Below are positions 1 to 7,370 of a DNA stretch of 44,024 bases, piece by piece. Both the position numbers and the translations under genes were made by a program. The DNA comes from a virus: positions 1-44,024 of IMG/VR virus record IMGVR_UViG_3300042525_000667. One strand, written 5' to 3'. Each line of letters starts with the position of its first letter. The stretch's first letter is position 1. The notes beneath the pieces are model-generated. The model worked only from the letters and a program-made list of their open reading frames with translations. It was not told the DNA's origin and ran no database searches.

Positions 1-38
1 AACTTTCATATCAAACCATCATCCTGTACAATAGTTAT

Positions 39-449
39 ATGAAAAAATATAACACAGCAATTGTAGATATCGACGACACCCTTGTATCTGGTTTTTGGCA
101 CGATGAGCAAATAACACCTAATTTAGCGGTAGTAGATTTTGTAAAAAATAACATCGAAAATGTAATCATAGTAACTGGTAGACAGGATACGATGAAAGAT
201 GTTACAGTTAAACTTCTTGACTCTCTTGGCATTAAATACGATGCCTTATTGATGAATCCAGAACACTATGACAAGTCAGACGAATTTAAGGACGGTATAG
301 CAGCAAACCTTCAAGGTAAGATCGACATTGCCATAGACGATAATCCAGATGTAAGGGCTATCTATGAATCTTATGGCATTAAGGCTATCGATCCTTTAGA
401 CTTAATGAATAACATATTCTGGTCTTCTCAACAGTCTTTTGAGGAATAA
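39..449 (+). CDS. HAD-superfamily phosphatase
   Basis: A 136-residue protein with the HAD signature near the N-terminus: VDIDDT, with nucleophile D10 and acid/base D12. A second motif, IVTGR, lies around residue 43, and an IDDNPDV motif near residue 98 supplies the Mg-binding acidic residues. It has no large cap domain, so it resembles small phage nucleotidase or polynucleotide-phosphatase domains; the substrate is unknown. The start is supported by a -10-like TACAAT at 27-32 placed six bases before the ATG, with no Shine-Dalgarno visible, so the mRNA is probably leaderless. It is followed by about 100 bases holding the promoter of the next gene. Confidence 0.8.
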   Translation: MKKYNTAIVDIDDTLVSGFWHDEQITPNLAVVDFVKNNIENVIIVTGRQDTMKDVTVKLLDSLGIKYDALLMNPEHYDKSDEFKDGIAANLQGKIDIAIDDNPDVRAIYESYGIKAIDPLDLMNNIFWSSQQSFEE

Positions 450-523
450 TTCGACGGGCAAACCATAAACCTTATTTGGCCTTATATGGGGATATGTTCT
501 TCTATGGGGGATATTGGGGATAC

Positions 524-552
524 TTTACATTCCCCCGCATTTTTGGTATCAT
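524..552 (+). promoter_or_regulatory. Promoter TTTACA-N17-TATCAT
   Basis: TTTACA (524-529), a 17-base spacer and TATCAT (547-552) form a sigma70-like promoter. The ATG at 560 follows seven bases after the -10 box, so transcription should start on or next to the start codon. This arrangement decides the start of the zinc-binding gene that follows. Confidence 0.6.
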
Positions 553-559
553 GGTTTGT

Positions 560-856
560 ATGAAATGTAAAGCAGTTACTAGAAGAAATAATCCATGCCC
601 CATACCTGTGGAACTATGGCGTAAGGGTGAATTCTGCCATGTTCATGATCCTCATGGAAACTATAGGCAGAAGCACCCATACTCTGAAAAGAAACCAAAG
701 AAGCAATTTGATAAGGGCAGATTCAAACAGGCTCTCATATTGGAGATGTCTTCTAAAAAATGTACATATGATCCAAACCTTGAATACTGTTTATCAGAAA
801 ATGCCATCCATTGTGAGACTATAGATTATATGATAGATCTGGTTTCGGAGGCATAG
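560..856 (+). CDS. Small zinc-binding protein (CKAxT type)
   Basis: A 98-residue protein starting MKCKAVTRRNNPC. Cysteines C3 and C13, followed by CHVH about 15 residues on, form a likely zinc site, as in short actinobacterial and phage proteins that begin with a CKAxTxxGxxC pattern. The rest is basic, then acidic. Longer readings beginning at a TTG (476) or an ATG (551) exist, but the promoter -10 box overlaps 547-552, so 560 is the best start. Function is unknown; nucleic-acid or protein binding is plausible. Confidence 0.6.
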   Translation: MKCKAVTRRNNPCPIPVELWRKGEFCHVHDPHGNYRQKHPYSEKKPKKQFDKGRFKQALILEMSSKKCTYDPNLEYCLSENAIHCETIDYMIDLVSEA

Positions 857-859
857 ATA

Positions 860-905
860 TACTAACCCATATTGCTCGTTTAGAGCATAGGGGGGTTTAT
901 ATTTC
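860..905 (+). terminator. Probable intrinsic terminator
   Basis: AACCC pairs with GGGTT around an inner TGCTC/GAGCA hairpin, followed by a T-rich run. It lies between the zinc-protein gene and the promoter of the next oxygenase gene. Confidence 0.45.
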
Positions 906-944
906 TATTTTCCGCCGAACTTTTAAATGGTGTATAATACAATA

Positions 945-1610
945 ATGGATCCAATTTCAAAAGAAGAAGATACAAGTACTTATAATTTTGACGCTTTAAA
1001 ATCAAATGTTCCGTTTATTGTAAATGGACAGGTTGTAGGACAACACCCAGACTATTTCGATAGATCTGAAATCTATAAGCAAAATTTTGAAAAAATGGGT
1101 AGCGATTCAAAAAATATTAAAATTATTAAAAATTTTATTTCTGAAAGAGAATGTAAAATATTAATACAGTATATAAATACTTTTGCAATACCAAAGGAAT
1201 ATCCAGTTAAATGGGATGAAAAACTTGAACCAATTGTTACAAGAAAATCATATGTAAATGTAGAACCTACATATAAATATGTTCCATTAGTACAAGATTT
1301 ACTAGAAAAAGAATACGGATTTCCAGTAAAAAATAAAAATGTATTTGTCGGTAGATGGGACGTAGGGGATAATTTAGATTTACATGTAGATGATTTAGGC
1401 ACAACCAGTACTAATCATATGGCAACACTTATATATTTAAACAGTGATTATGAGGGGGGAGAGATTGAGTTTCCAACTCACAACATATCTCACAAGCCTC
1501 AAGCAGGAGATCTCATAATGTTTCCTGGCAATATGCACTATGCTCATGAGGTAAAAACCATTACATCTGGATCAAGATATAGTATTCCGATGTGGTTTGA
1601 GTTTGTATAA
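945..1610 (+). CDS. 2OG-Fe(II) oxygenase, prolyl-4-hydroxylase type
   Basis: A 221-residue protein with a C-terminal double-stranded beta-helix oxygenase domain. The iron ligands are H147 and D149 (HVD) and H201; R211 in SGSRYSIP is the expected 2-oxoglutarate-binding residue. The block YLNSDYEGGEIEFP between the ligands is typical of P4H-like phage proteins. Such enzymes hydroxylate proteins or small molecules using O2 and 2-oxoglutarate; the substrate is not known. A longer ORF begins at 927, but a perfect TATAAT (933-938) sits inside it and ends six bases before the ATG at 945, so 945 is chosen as a leaderless start. The sulfotransferase-like gene follows after three bases. The domain closely resembles the C-terminal half of the fusion at 3052. 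Confidence 0.87.
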   Translation: MDPISKEEDTSTYNFDALKSNVPFIVNGQVVGQHPDYFDRSEIYKQNFEKMGSDSKNIKIIKNFISERECKILIQYINTFAIPKEYPVKWDEKLEPIVTRKSYVNVEPTYKYVPLVQDLLEKEYGFPVKNKNVFVGRWDVGDNLDLHVDDLGTTSTNHMATLIYLNSDYEGGEIEFPTHNISHKPQAGDLIMFPGNMHYAHEVKTITSGSRYSIPMWFEFV

Positions 1611-1613
1611 GTC

Positions 1614-2249
1614 ATGAATGATGATTCATATATAATTAAAGATTGGGCTATAGTCACATTACCCCGTGTCGGAAGCCATTACTTACAGGAAAGAATATTT
1701 GCACATACGGGCAAATTGATAGTAAAGTATCATGAACCAAAACCTCAAACCTGGGGCTATGCAATTAAGGGATTGCTTAAACGCAACAACCGTTTTTGGA
1801 GCGGATTAGAGGTAGATAAATTAAAATTAATAACCATAGTTAGAGACCCAAAAGATTTACTAATATCACATATTGCTTTATCTATAAAGCAAAAAGATAC
1901 AAGATTTGTTATAGAAGATAATTTTTCATTAAATCTTGGTAATATTAAGGGTTTGATAGACAAATCTTGCAAACAGTACCTAGAACTTGAAGAAATTAGC
2001 AGTATAGTTATAGACTATAATCAATTAGTATCATTTCCATTTGAGGTTACTTCAGCCGTAGCCAATATTTTAGAAATTGATATAATTACAGATAAATATG
2101 AGACACGCCTAGCAGATTCTGAAGGATATTCCGTAAGTAGTAAAGAGTTACCACAATATGATGATGTAAAAAATGTTATAAATGATATGGATCTCTCAGA
2201 TTTTTATCAGGCTTACAATAAAATATTATCTAGGGCCATCACCCTATAA
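1614..2249 (+). CDS. Sulfotransferase-like protein 1
   Basis: A 211-residue protein with the two PAPS-binding signatures of the sulfotransferase fold: a 5'-phosphosulfate loop PRVGSHYL at residues 17-24, and a 3'-phosphate motif RDPKDLLIS at 77-85. A later IDYNQLVSFP segment is shared in form with the two other homologues in this window (10612 and 12534). Members transfer a sulfo group from PAPS to hydroxyls of sugars, proteins or small molecules. It begins three bases after the 2OG oxygenase gene without a clear ribosome site, so the two are probably co-transcribed and translationally coupled. That pairing would fit hydroxylation followed by sulfation, which is inference. Only the motifs support the fold; a related P-loop kinase cannot be excluded. 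Confidence 0.68.
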   Translation: MNDDSYIIKDWAIVTLPRVGSHYLQERIFAHTGKLIVKYHEPKPQTWGYAIKGLLKRNNRFWSGLEVDKLKLITIVRDPKDLLISHIALSIKQKDTRFVIEDNFSLNLGNIKGLIDKSCKQYLELEEISSIVIDYNQLVSFPFEVTSAVANILEIDIITDKYETRLADSEGYSVSSKELPQYDDVKNVINDMDLSDFYQAYNKILSRAITL

Positions 2250-2283
2250 AAATAAACGTAAAAACGCTATATAATATATCATC

Positions 2284-2436
2284 ATGCTATCCCGTGAATC
2301 CAAAATAGACTCGATAATTGAAATTATTCACGATCAAATAAAAGGAAAGCATAAGGATAAGTTGGCAAGAAAGTTAGCCGAAGAAATATTAGAGGCAATT
2401 GATGACGATGCCCCCAGTTGGTACGAGCATGGATAA
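2284..2436 (+). CDS. Small charged protein, unknown function
   Basis: A 50-residue ORF, MLSRESKID... ending in SWYEHG, mostly predicted helix and rich in Lys/Glu/Asp. A TATAAT at 2270-2275 lies eight bases before the ATG, again a near-leaderless arrangement. Its end overlaps the next small ORF. Unrecognised. Confidence 0.5.
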   Translation: MLSRESKIDSIIEIIHDQIKGKHKDKLARKLAEEILEAIDDDAPSWYEHG

Positions 2437-2539
2437 AGAACAGATAAGGTATCTTTGCTATAGTTGTGGGGTTATATTTATGATAGATATTGATCTTGAG
2501 GATAAATGGGAACATTGTCCGAGATGCTATAATAAATAG
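2429..2539 (+). CDS. Tiny zinc-ribbon protein
   Basis: A 36-residue ORF with CYSC and CPRC knuckles, the minimal pattern of a zinc ribbon. Its ATG overlaps the end of the previous ORF by eight bases and its stop abuts the next ATG, which argues for a real translated operon. Function unknown. Confidence 0.5.
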   Translation: MDKEQIRYLCYSCGVIFMIDIDLEDKWEHCPRCYNK

Positions 2540-2659
2540 ATGAAAGATGAGAAGTGCTATTATTGTGATAACAAGGCAGAATACAATCAGCCTGAAAAAG
2601 AGACAGGCATCATAGTTGGTGTTTGTTTTAAACATTTTACATATATTTATGCAGGATAG
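2540..2659 (+). CDS. Tiny zinc-binding protein (CxxC...CxxH)
   Basis: A 39-residue ORF starting directly after the previous stop. CYYC near the start and CFKH near the end form a likely zinc site. Unrecognised beyond that. Confidence 0.48.
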   Translation: MKDEKCYYCDNKAEYNQPEKETGIIVGVCFKHFTYIYAG

Positions 2660-2667
2660 GGGCATAT

Positions 2668-2769
2668 ATGGCGATCAATACTAAAGAGTGGTCTAAAGAA
2701 ACTAAAACAAGAATTATTCTTTCTACCCTCGTTATTTTGGCAGCATTTGTATTTTTTTCTTTCATCTAA
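2668..2769 (+). CDS. Small single-pass membrane protein
   Basis: A 33-residue ORF: a short basic N-terminus, then a hydrophobic segment (IILSTLVILAAFVFF) running to the end. Probably a membrane peptide; function unknown. Confidence 0.45.
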   Translation: MAINTKEWSKETKTRIILSTLVILAAFVFFSFI

Positions 2770-2804
2770 TATAGTGTATAATTAAAAGATGATTCGGGGA
2801 TGCT

Positions 2805-3062
2805 TTGTCACAAGAAAATATTAAAAAAAGAAAGTTGTTGGATGGTTCTGAGGTTAATGATTATGACTATCCAATTGATTTAATTTTACATACTAAGGCT
2901 CCAGGTAAATGGAAAGTTATTGATCTTGAAACTGGGCAAGAATATTTGGGTTCTGAAATAACACATAGCACCTTTGGAGAGATTTTACGCACCAAAGTAA
3001 GTAATGGTAAAATAGGATCTTGGCTTAAAACTAAAAGGAGAGACGGATCTAATGTCGAATAA
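2805..3062 (+). CDS. Unknown protein upstream of the LLM-2OG fusion
   Basis: An 85-residue protein read from a TTG start (MSQENIKKRKLLDGSE). A TATAAT at 2777-2782 lies upstream. The ATGs at 2789 and 2800 are in other frames. Its 3' end overlaps the fusion gene by 11 bases, so the two are likely translationally coupled. No motif recognised; the middle (KWKVIDLETGQEYLG) looks like a small beta domain. Confidence 0.5.
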   Translation: MSQENIKKRKLLDGSEVNDYDYPIDLILHTKAPGKWKVIDLETGQEYLGSEITHSTFGEILRTKVSNGKIGSWLKTKRRDGSNVE

Positions 3063-4506
3063 ACCAATAACCTTCCACTGGATGTGGAGGAGACACTGGC
3101 AGATAAGTGACAGTATCGAAAACCTAGACCTTGATGGAATTCTACGTATGGCACAAGAATTAGATGGTGCAAACGTTAAGTCCGTTTTACTTCCATATGG
3201 TCCAGGTGGTATTGATTTTTCTTTAGTTATAAAAGACGCATTAGAAAAAACAAATCAATTAATTATGACAATTGCTTTACCTGCATATGGAACAAGTCCT
3301 GACTATGCTGCTAAAATTTTAGAAACATTAAATCGTTTTGCTCCTGGAAGAATTGGAGTAAACCTTGTTGCTGGAAGATGGGGAGATGAAGGAAACAGCA
3401 CTGCAGAAAAATTAGTAATAGATCATTATATGCATGACTCTTCACTTATTGATACCCTTGCAAAAAGGGTGGCAATATCAGAAGTTTGGATGGATAAGGT
3501 TATGGCATTAATGGAAAAACATCAGCATAAAACACATATGGCTGTTGTTGGTTCCTCAGACACAACAATCAGGATAGCAAACAAGCATTGCGAATACATA
3601 TACGTAGATGATAATCTGTTACGTAATCCTGAGCAGTACGCAAAAATAACTAATTCAAAGCCAATCCTTATTGTAGATCCGCTAATAATTGAAAAGCCTG
3701 AAGACGTAGACAATGTTATCTATGACGAGAATGCTCCGCCAAGAAAACAATTTCATCATATAATTGGAACACATGATGAGGTTGTTTCTGCAATTAAAGG
3801 TATTGCAGAAAAATTTAATATTTATGATTTTATGATACATACAGATCAAAAAGATATTAGCAAATTGTTAAAACTAGTAAAGGAATTTGATAAAGTGCAA
3901 CCTAACAACAATGATATGGAACATTTTGATATATCGAATGATGACAGAAGGCCTGAAGGATCTACAATTCATCATGAGGTTTTTGAAAAATTAGGATCTA
4001 AGCCAGATAATTTAAAAGTCTTTACTAATTTTATTTCTCCAGAACAATGCAGCGCTATTATAGAAAGCATAAAAAATTCAGAGCCATCGTCTGAAAAACC
4101 AGTTCAGTTTAGCCCTGATGGGAATCCCCTGACTTTTAGAAAAGACTGGGATATAAATCCGTACATAGATACATACAATGACATTGTTCGTGGTGTTATT
4201 GAGGCAGAATATCCAGTTAGAGTAAAAAGCAGAAGTGCAAAAATTGCAGAGTGGACAAAGAATGATGTTTATGATTTACACATTAATGATCTAGGGATAA
4301 ATGATTTTAATAATATGTCTGTCACTATATATCTTAATGATGATTTTGAAGGCGGAGAATATTATTTTCCCACTCAAAATAAAATCTTTAAACCAAAGGC
4401 TGGAGATTTAATTATTTTTCCAGGGAACATGCACTATAATCACATTATAAGCAAAGTTACTTCTGGATCAAGATATACTATTCCCTTATGGTATACCTTT
4501 ATTTAA
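3052..4506 (+). CDS. Luciferase-like monooxygenase fused to 2OG oxygenase domain
   Basis: A 484-residue two-domain protein. Residues 1 to about 285 read as a luciferase-like flavin monooxygenase of the alkanesulfonate monooxygenase (SsuD) type: LDGILRMAQELDGANVKS, then the conserved barrel strand PGRIGVNLVAGRWGDE at 98-113. Residues about 305-484 are a P4H-like 2OG domain close to the protein at 945, with H464 and R474 in the expected places. The first iron motif reads H410-I-N412-D413, so the usual HxD carboxylate is Asn; either D413 is used, or the site is altered or inactive. LLM enzymes use FMNH2 or F420 and O2, while 2OG enzymes use Fe(II) and O2, so one chain would hold two unrelated oxygenases. 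The DNA is continuous and in frame. Start: AAGGAGAG lies just before the ATG. Confidence 0.72.
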   Translation: MSNKPITFHWMWRRHWQISDSIENLDLDGILRMAQELDGANVKSVLLPYGPGGIDFSLVIKDALEKTNQLIMTIALPAYGTSPDYAAKILETLNRFAPGRIGVNLVAGRWGDEGNSTAEKLVIDHYMHDSSLIDTLAKRVAISEVWMDKVMALMEKHQHKTHMAVVGSSDTTIRIANKHCEYIYVDDNLLRNPEQYAKITNSKPILIVDPLIIEKPEDVDNVIYDENAPPRKQFHHIIGTHDEVVSAIKGIAEKFNIYDFMIHTDQKDISKLLKLVKEFDKVQPNNNDMEHFDISNDDRRPEGSTIHHEVFEKLGSKPDNLKVFTNFISPEQCSAIIESIKNSEPSSEKPVQFSPDGNPLTFRKDWDINPYIDTYNDIVRGVIEAEYPVRVKSRSAKIAEWTKNDVYDLHINDLGINDFNNMSVTIYLNDDFEGGEYYFPTQNKIFKPKAGDLIIFPGNMHYNHIISKVTSGSRYTIPLWYTFI

Positions 4507-4513
4507 AATCAGA

Positions 4514-4669
4514 ATGAACATAAAAGATAAGATAGACAATGTATTGTTCAAAATTGGACAAGAAATAAAAATACATAAAATCAACCCTGATAATACTATT
4601 ATTGAAATAAATTATGACAAATATTCTGATGAGATTTTAAAATTATTTGAAGAATATAAACACTTATAA
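4514..4669 (+). CDS. Small acidic-basic protein, unknown
   Basis: A 51-residue ORF (MNIKDKIDNVLFKIG...) starting eight bases after the fusion gene stop. It is predicted alpha/beta, with no motif. Position and lack of a gap suggest the same transcript. Confidence 0.45.
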   Translation: MNIKDKIDNVLFKIGQEIKIHKINPDNTIIEINYDKYSDEILKLFEEYKHL

Positions 4670-4670
4670 C

Positions 4671-4699
4671 TTTACAAATCTATTGTATTGGTGTATACT
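4671..4699 (+). promoter_or_regulatory. Promoter TTTACA-N17-TATACT
   Basis: TTTACA (4671-4676), a 17-base spacer and TATACT (4694-4699). The next ATG (4706) follows six bases after the -10 box, which predicts a leaderless transcript for the zinc-finger/membrane-protein operon. Confidence 0.6.
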
Positions 4700-4705
4700 A
4701 AAGAT

Positions 4706-4813
4706 ATGATCAATAGGGTAGTAGTATGTCCTAAATGCAATAAAGAAATAGAAGTCAGAACTGGTATATTTGCCCATGATACACTTAATAGACACATGAA
4801 GGAGCATAAATGA
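4706..4813 (+). CDS. Tiny C2H2-like zinc-finger protein
   Basis: A 35-residue ORF with CPKC near residue 8 and a distal HDTLNRHMKEH segment, giving a CxxC...HxxxH-type zinc site. It is preceded by a well-spaced promoter and overlaps the next ORF by ATGA. Function unknown; DNA binding is possible. Confidence 0.5.
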   Translation: MINRVVVCPKCNKEIEVRTGIFAHDTLNRHMKEHK

Positions 4814-4977
4814 AGGAATATCGTTTTCCAGATACAGATAAAGAGGGATATGAAATTATTATCCCTAATAATGTAACAAAAGATATTATCCGTGACTACC
4901 TTCAAAAAACTTATTATTGGTCTATTGCTCTTGGGTCTTTTATAATTGGGTTTTTGGCTGGAGTAGTGGTATCGTGA
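4810..4977 (+). CDS. Small C-terminally anchored membrane protein
   Basis: A 55-residue ORF with a charged N-terminal half and a hydrophobic C-terminal helix (SIALGSFIIGFLAGVVV). It overlaps its neighbours at both ends by four bases (ATGA, GTGA), so it belongs to a tight operon. Function unknown. Confidence 0.5.
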   Translation: MKEYRFPDTDKEGYEIIIPNNVTKDIIRDYLQKTYYWSIALGSFIIGFLAGVVVS

Positions 4978-5348
4978 ATCAGTCAGATGAAATAAAAGAA
5001 CCAAAATCTATTTTAGATAACTCAATCGCAGAACATAAATCTCGTCCTCCATTACGATGGATCGCAAATTGGGCGGGATCAATAGCATCTTCAGGATTAC
5101 TAGAGATATCATATCTAGAAGATGAAGGCAAAACAGATACATTTAGATATAAGTTTCATGCATGGAAATGGGATACATTCTGGCCACTATATAGAGAGTA
5201 TGGAACTGCATATAGATTGAGAATGGATTTGAGCGGGGCAGAATGGGATGACTATGATGCTGATGGTATTCCATATTGGGATAAGTGGGAAGAATGGGAT
5301 TTCGTAGATGAAGAGACAGATGATGCATTTAGGGTTATATATAAATGA
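4974..5348 (+). CDS. Trp-rich acidic protein, unknown
   Basis: A 124-residue protein from a GTG start overlapping the previous stop by four bases. It is rich in Trp, Tyr and Asp, especially around WDKWEEWDF near residue 100. No family recognised. An in-frame ATG at 4917 lies inside the previous gene and is less likely. It overlaps the next small ORF by ATGA. Confidence 0.55.
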   Translation: MNQSDEIKEPKSILDNSIAEHKSRPPLRWIANWAGSIASSGLLEISYLEDEGKTDTFRYKFHAWKWDTFWPLYREYGTAYRLRMDLSGAEWDDYDADGIPYWDKWEEWDFVDEETDDAFRVIYK

Positions 5349-5425
5349 AATACGCTATCGGTATCCTAATACTACTATTTGCTATACTTAACTACATGGC
5401 ATACTTACAGGGAAGGACATATTAA
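5345..5425 (+). CDS. Membrane micropeptide
   Basis: A 26-residue ORF, mostly one hydrophobic helix (AIGILILLFAILNYMA). Its ATG overlaps the previous stop and its stop abuts the SpeD-like gene, so it is probably translated by coupling. Function unknown. Confidence 0.42.
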   Translation: MKYAIGILILLFAILNYMAYLQGRTY

Positions 5426-5974
5426 ATGATTTATCACAAGCACTTATTGGTTAATGCTAAAGTAAAGAATCCAATAAATACAGAAGAAGAGGGAATTAAT
5501 TTCCTTCGCAATTTAGTCGAAAAGATCGACATGAAGATTATTAAGGGTCCATTTGCATCCTATGTGGATAAAGATGGCAATAAGGGTCTAACAGGAATTG
5601 TAATGATTGAGACCAGCCATATTGCTTTTCACATATGGGATGAAGTAGACCCAGGATTAATTCAATTTGATTTATATACTTGTGGTCAACTAGAATTCAA
5701 TAAAGTTATTAATATCTTCAAAGAAACATTTAATGTTGTTGAATTTGATTATGTATTATTTGATCGTGAAAATGGATTTGTTGTAGAACAAAGCGGTCGG
5801 GAAGCCGATGGAGTTCAATACAACCAATACCCTGACGGCAAAACAGTCCCAAAAGAAATGCTAAATCCAAATATTGGAGGGTGGTTAAAACCAAAAAATC
5901 ATCAAGATGATACAGACTTTGACCCTTCAATCATAGAAGAAATATGGGGTAAAAAAATAGGAAAAAATAAATAG
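5426..5974 (+). CDS. speD: S-adenosylmethionine decarboxylase-like protein
   Basis: A 182-residue protein whose first 125 residues fit prokaryotic AdoMet decarboxylase, the enzyme that makes the aminopropyl donor for spermidine. The key block is S64-H65 (pyruvoyl-forming serine), H69, and C86 in FDLYTCG, spaced as in the bacterial enzymes. The residue before the serine is Thr rather than the usual Glu-Ser, and a tail of about 55 residues (WLKPKNHQDD...) is added. Polyamines can neutralise packaged DNA, which would give a phage a reason to carry it. No spermidine synthase is seen in the window. A distinct role in the AdoMet-decarboxylase fold remains possible. Confidence 0.78.
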   Translation: MIYHKHLLVNAKVKNPINTEEEGINFLRNLVEKIDMKIIKGPFASYVDKDGNKGLTGIVMIETSHIAFHIWDEVDPGLIQFDLYTCGQLEFNKVINIFKETFNVVEFDYVLFDRENGFVVEQSGREADGVQYNQYPDGKTVPKEMLNPNIGGWLKPKNHQDDTDFDPSIIEEIWGKKIGKNK

Positions 5975-6030
5975 ATATTAAAAACAATTACAAATCCTAA
6001 TATAAAAAATAGTTTAAATGGTAAAGATAT

Positions 6031-6059
6031 TTGACAATTTATCTTGAATATTGTACAAT
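6031..6059 (+). promoter_or_regulatory. Strong promoter TTGACA-N17-TACAAT
   Basis: A consensus -35 (6031-6036), exactly 17 bases, then TACAAT (6054-6059). The transcript has a short leader with AAAGGA at 6079-6084, six bases before the ATG at 6090, so this secreted-protein gene is read in the classical way, unlike its leaderless neighbours. Confidence 0.7.
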
Positions 6060-6089
6060 TATAATATAACCTAAACAAAAGGATTTAAA

Positions 6090-7286
6090 ATGAAAAAAAT
6101 TATCTACATTGTTTTTGCAAGTTTATTATTTTCTTCATCTCCATCAGTAGCAGTAGAGTTTGGCCAAGATGCGACTGGAGATCCAACTGCGGTGAAGGTT
6201 GGAGGCGCATCTGGGTTTTTGTATTCCGAGAGAATTGTTATAACTGTTGGGCACGTAATTGATAGCACTGGCGGTCTGGCTTATTGGGAGCGAAGTGGTG
6301 TCATATATAAGCCAGGCATTGCTAGTATTGCAGGGCAAAGAGGCTACAAAGTTAAAAAGGTAATTATTCCAAGTACCTATGTTTACCCAGATTATGCAAA
6401 TAATATAATTTTCGATGATCTCGCCATAATTGTTTTGAGTGAGGACATTCCCGTAACAAAGAAGGCTGTTCTTGCAACAGAGGAGCAGATGAAACGTTTT
6501 GTGAGGGAAAAGTCTAAAGTTGAGTTGGTTGGTTATGGAATTACAAATGTAAATCAGAGAAATAGGCCATGGGCAGAAATCATTAATCGGCCACCAAACA
6601 GACTTACAAGCACTTTATTGTCTCCTGAAGAGGTGCTTAACTTCTACAGACAATACACAGTGGATTGGAAGAAGATCAATAAGCCAGGTGTTTACGGCAT
6701 AGTTCAAAATCGTGACCTGAAGCAGAGTCACATTTGTGATGGAGATTCAGGATCAGTATTTTTTGTCGAAGAAAATAATGTTCGTTATGTTCTTGGAACA
6801 ACTGGACTTGGACTGGTCAATAATAATTGTCAGGCACCAGAAAGATTGTCTCCGTTTCCTTCGATGAGTTGGATTGATCCCAAATCAAAGTTACCAAGTT
6901 TAATAAAAGAGGCAGAAGAGATTGTTGCTGAAGATAGGAAAATAGAATTCGCTCAGGCAGAAGCAGTACGTCTTGCTGCAGAGTTGAAAGCAGAGCAAGA
7001 AGCAGAAGCGAAGGCAAAGGTTGAAGCAGAGGCCAAAGCAAAGGCTGAGGAAGAAGCACGGGCAAAGACTGAAGCAGAACTAAAAGCCAAGGCAGAAACG
7101 GAAGCGAAGGCTGAGGCAGAAATTGCAGCAAAAAATGTTGCAGCATTAGCAACTAAAAAAGCATTTGCTGGCAAAAGATGCACTAAACTAAACAAAACTA
7201 CAACTGTAGTAAAATTGGTCAAGTTTACTTGTGTCAAAAAGGGCAATAAACTTGTTTGGAATAACGGGGTAATCATAAATAACTAA
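6090..7286 (+). CDS. Secreted trypsin-like serine protease with coiled-coil tail
   Basis: A 398-residue protein with a signal peptide (residues 1-21, ending SVA) and a chymotrypsin-fold domain to about residue 275. The catalytic triad is visible: H55 in TVGHVI, D110 in FDDLAII, S220 in CDGDSGS. Residues about 275-355 are an Ala/Glu/Lys heptad-like helix, probably a long coiled coil. The last 45 residues hold two cysteines (KRCTKL and FTCVKKG) and end in LVWNNG, resembling small C-terminal modules of secreted actinobacterial proteins (from memory). It has its own strong promoter. A phage-coded exported protease could process surface proteins of the host or virion; it may also be a host-derived gene. 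The substrate is unknown. Confidence 0.82.
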   Translation: MKKIIYIVFASLLFSSSPSVAVEFGQDATGDPTAVKVGGASGFLYSERIVITVGHVIDSTGGLAYWERSGVIYKPGIASIAGQRGYKVKKVIIPSTYVYPDYANNIIFDDLAIIVLSEDIPVTKKAVLATEEQMKRFVREKSKVELVGYGITNVNQRNRPWAEIINRPPNRLTSTLLSPEEVLNFYRQYTVDWKKINKPGVYGIVQNRDLKQSHICDGDSGSVFFVEENNVRYVLGTTGLGLVNNNCQAPERLSPFPSMSWIDPKSKLPSLIKEAEEIVAEDRKIEFAQAEAVRLAAELKAEQEAEAKAKVEAEAKAKAEEEARAKTEAELKAKAETEAKAEAEIAAKNVAALATKKAFAGKRCTKLNKTTTVVKLVKFTCVKKGNKLVWNNGVIINN

Positions 7287-7296
7287 ATAGTTTTAG

Positions 7297-7370
7297 GGAG
7301 CAGTAGCCAAGTTGGTCAAGGCCCCGAACTCATAATTCGGCTATCGTAGGTTCAAGTCCTACCTGCTCTA
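7297..7370 (+). tRNA. tRNA-Met(CAU), elongator or Ile2 type
   Basis: A full cloverleaf: acceptor GGAGCAG/CTGCTCT (one G-T pair), anticodon stem CCGAA/TTCGG with loop CTCATAA, and T-arm GTAGG-TTCAAGT-CCTAC. The anticodon is CAT. The anticodon stem lacks the three G-C pairs of initiators, so it is an elongator Met or a lysidine-modified Ile2 tRNA. The CCA is not encoded. Confidence 0.9.

Noticed and set aside
6817-7276. Minus-strand ORFs rich in Leu or Ala opposite the protease coiled coil
   Set aside because: Shadows of the A/E/K repeat in other frames.
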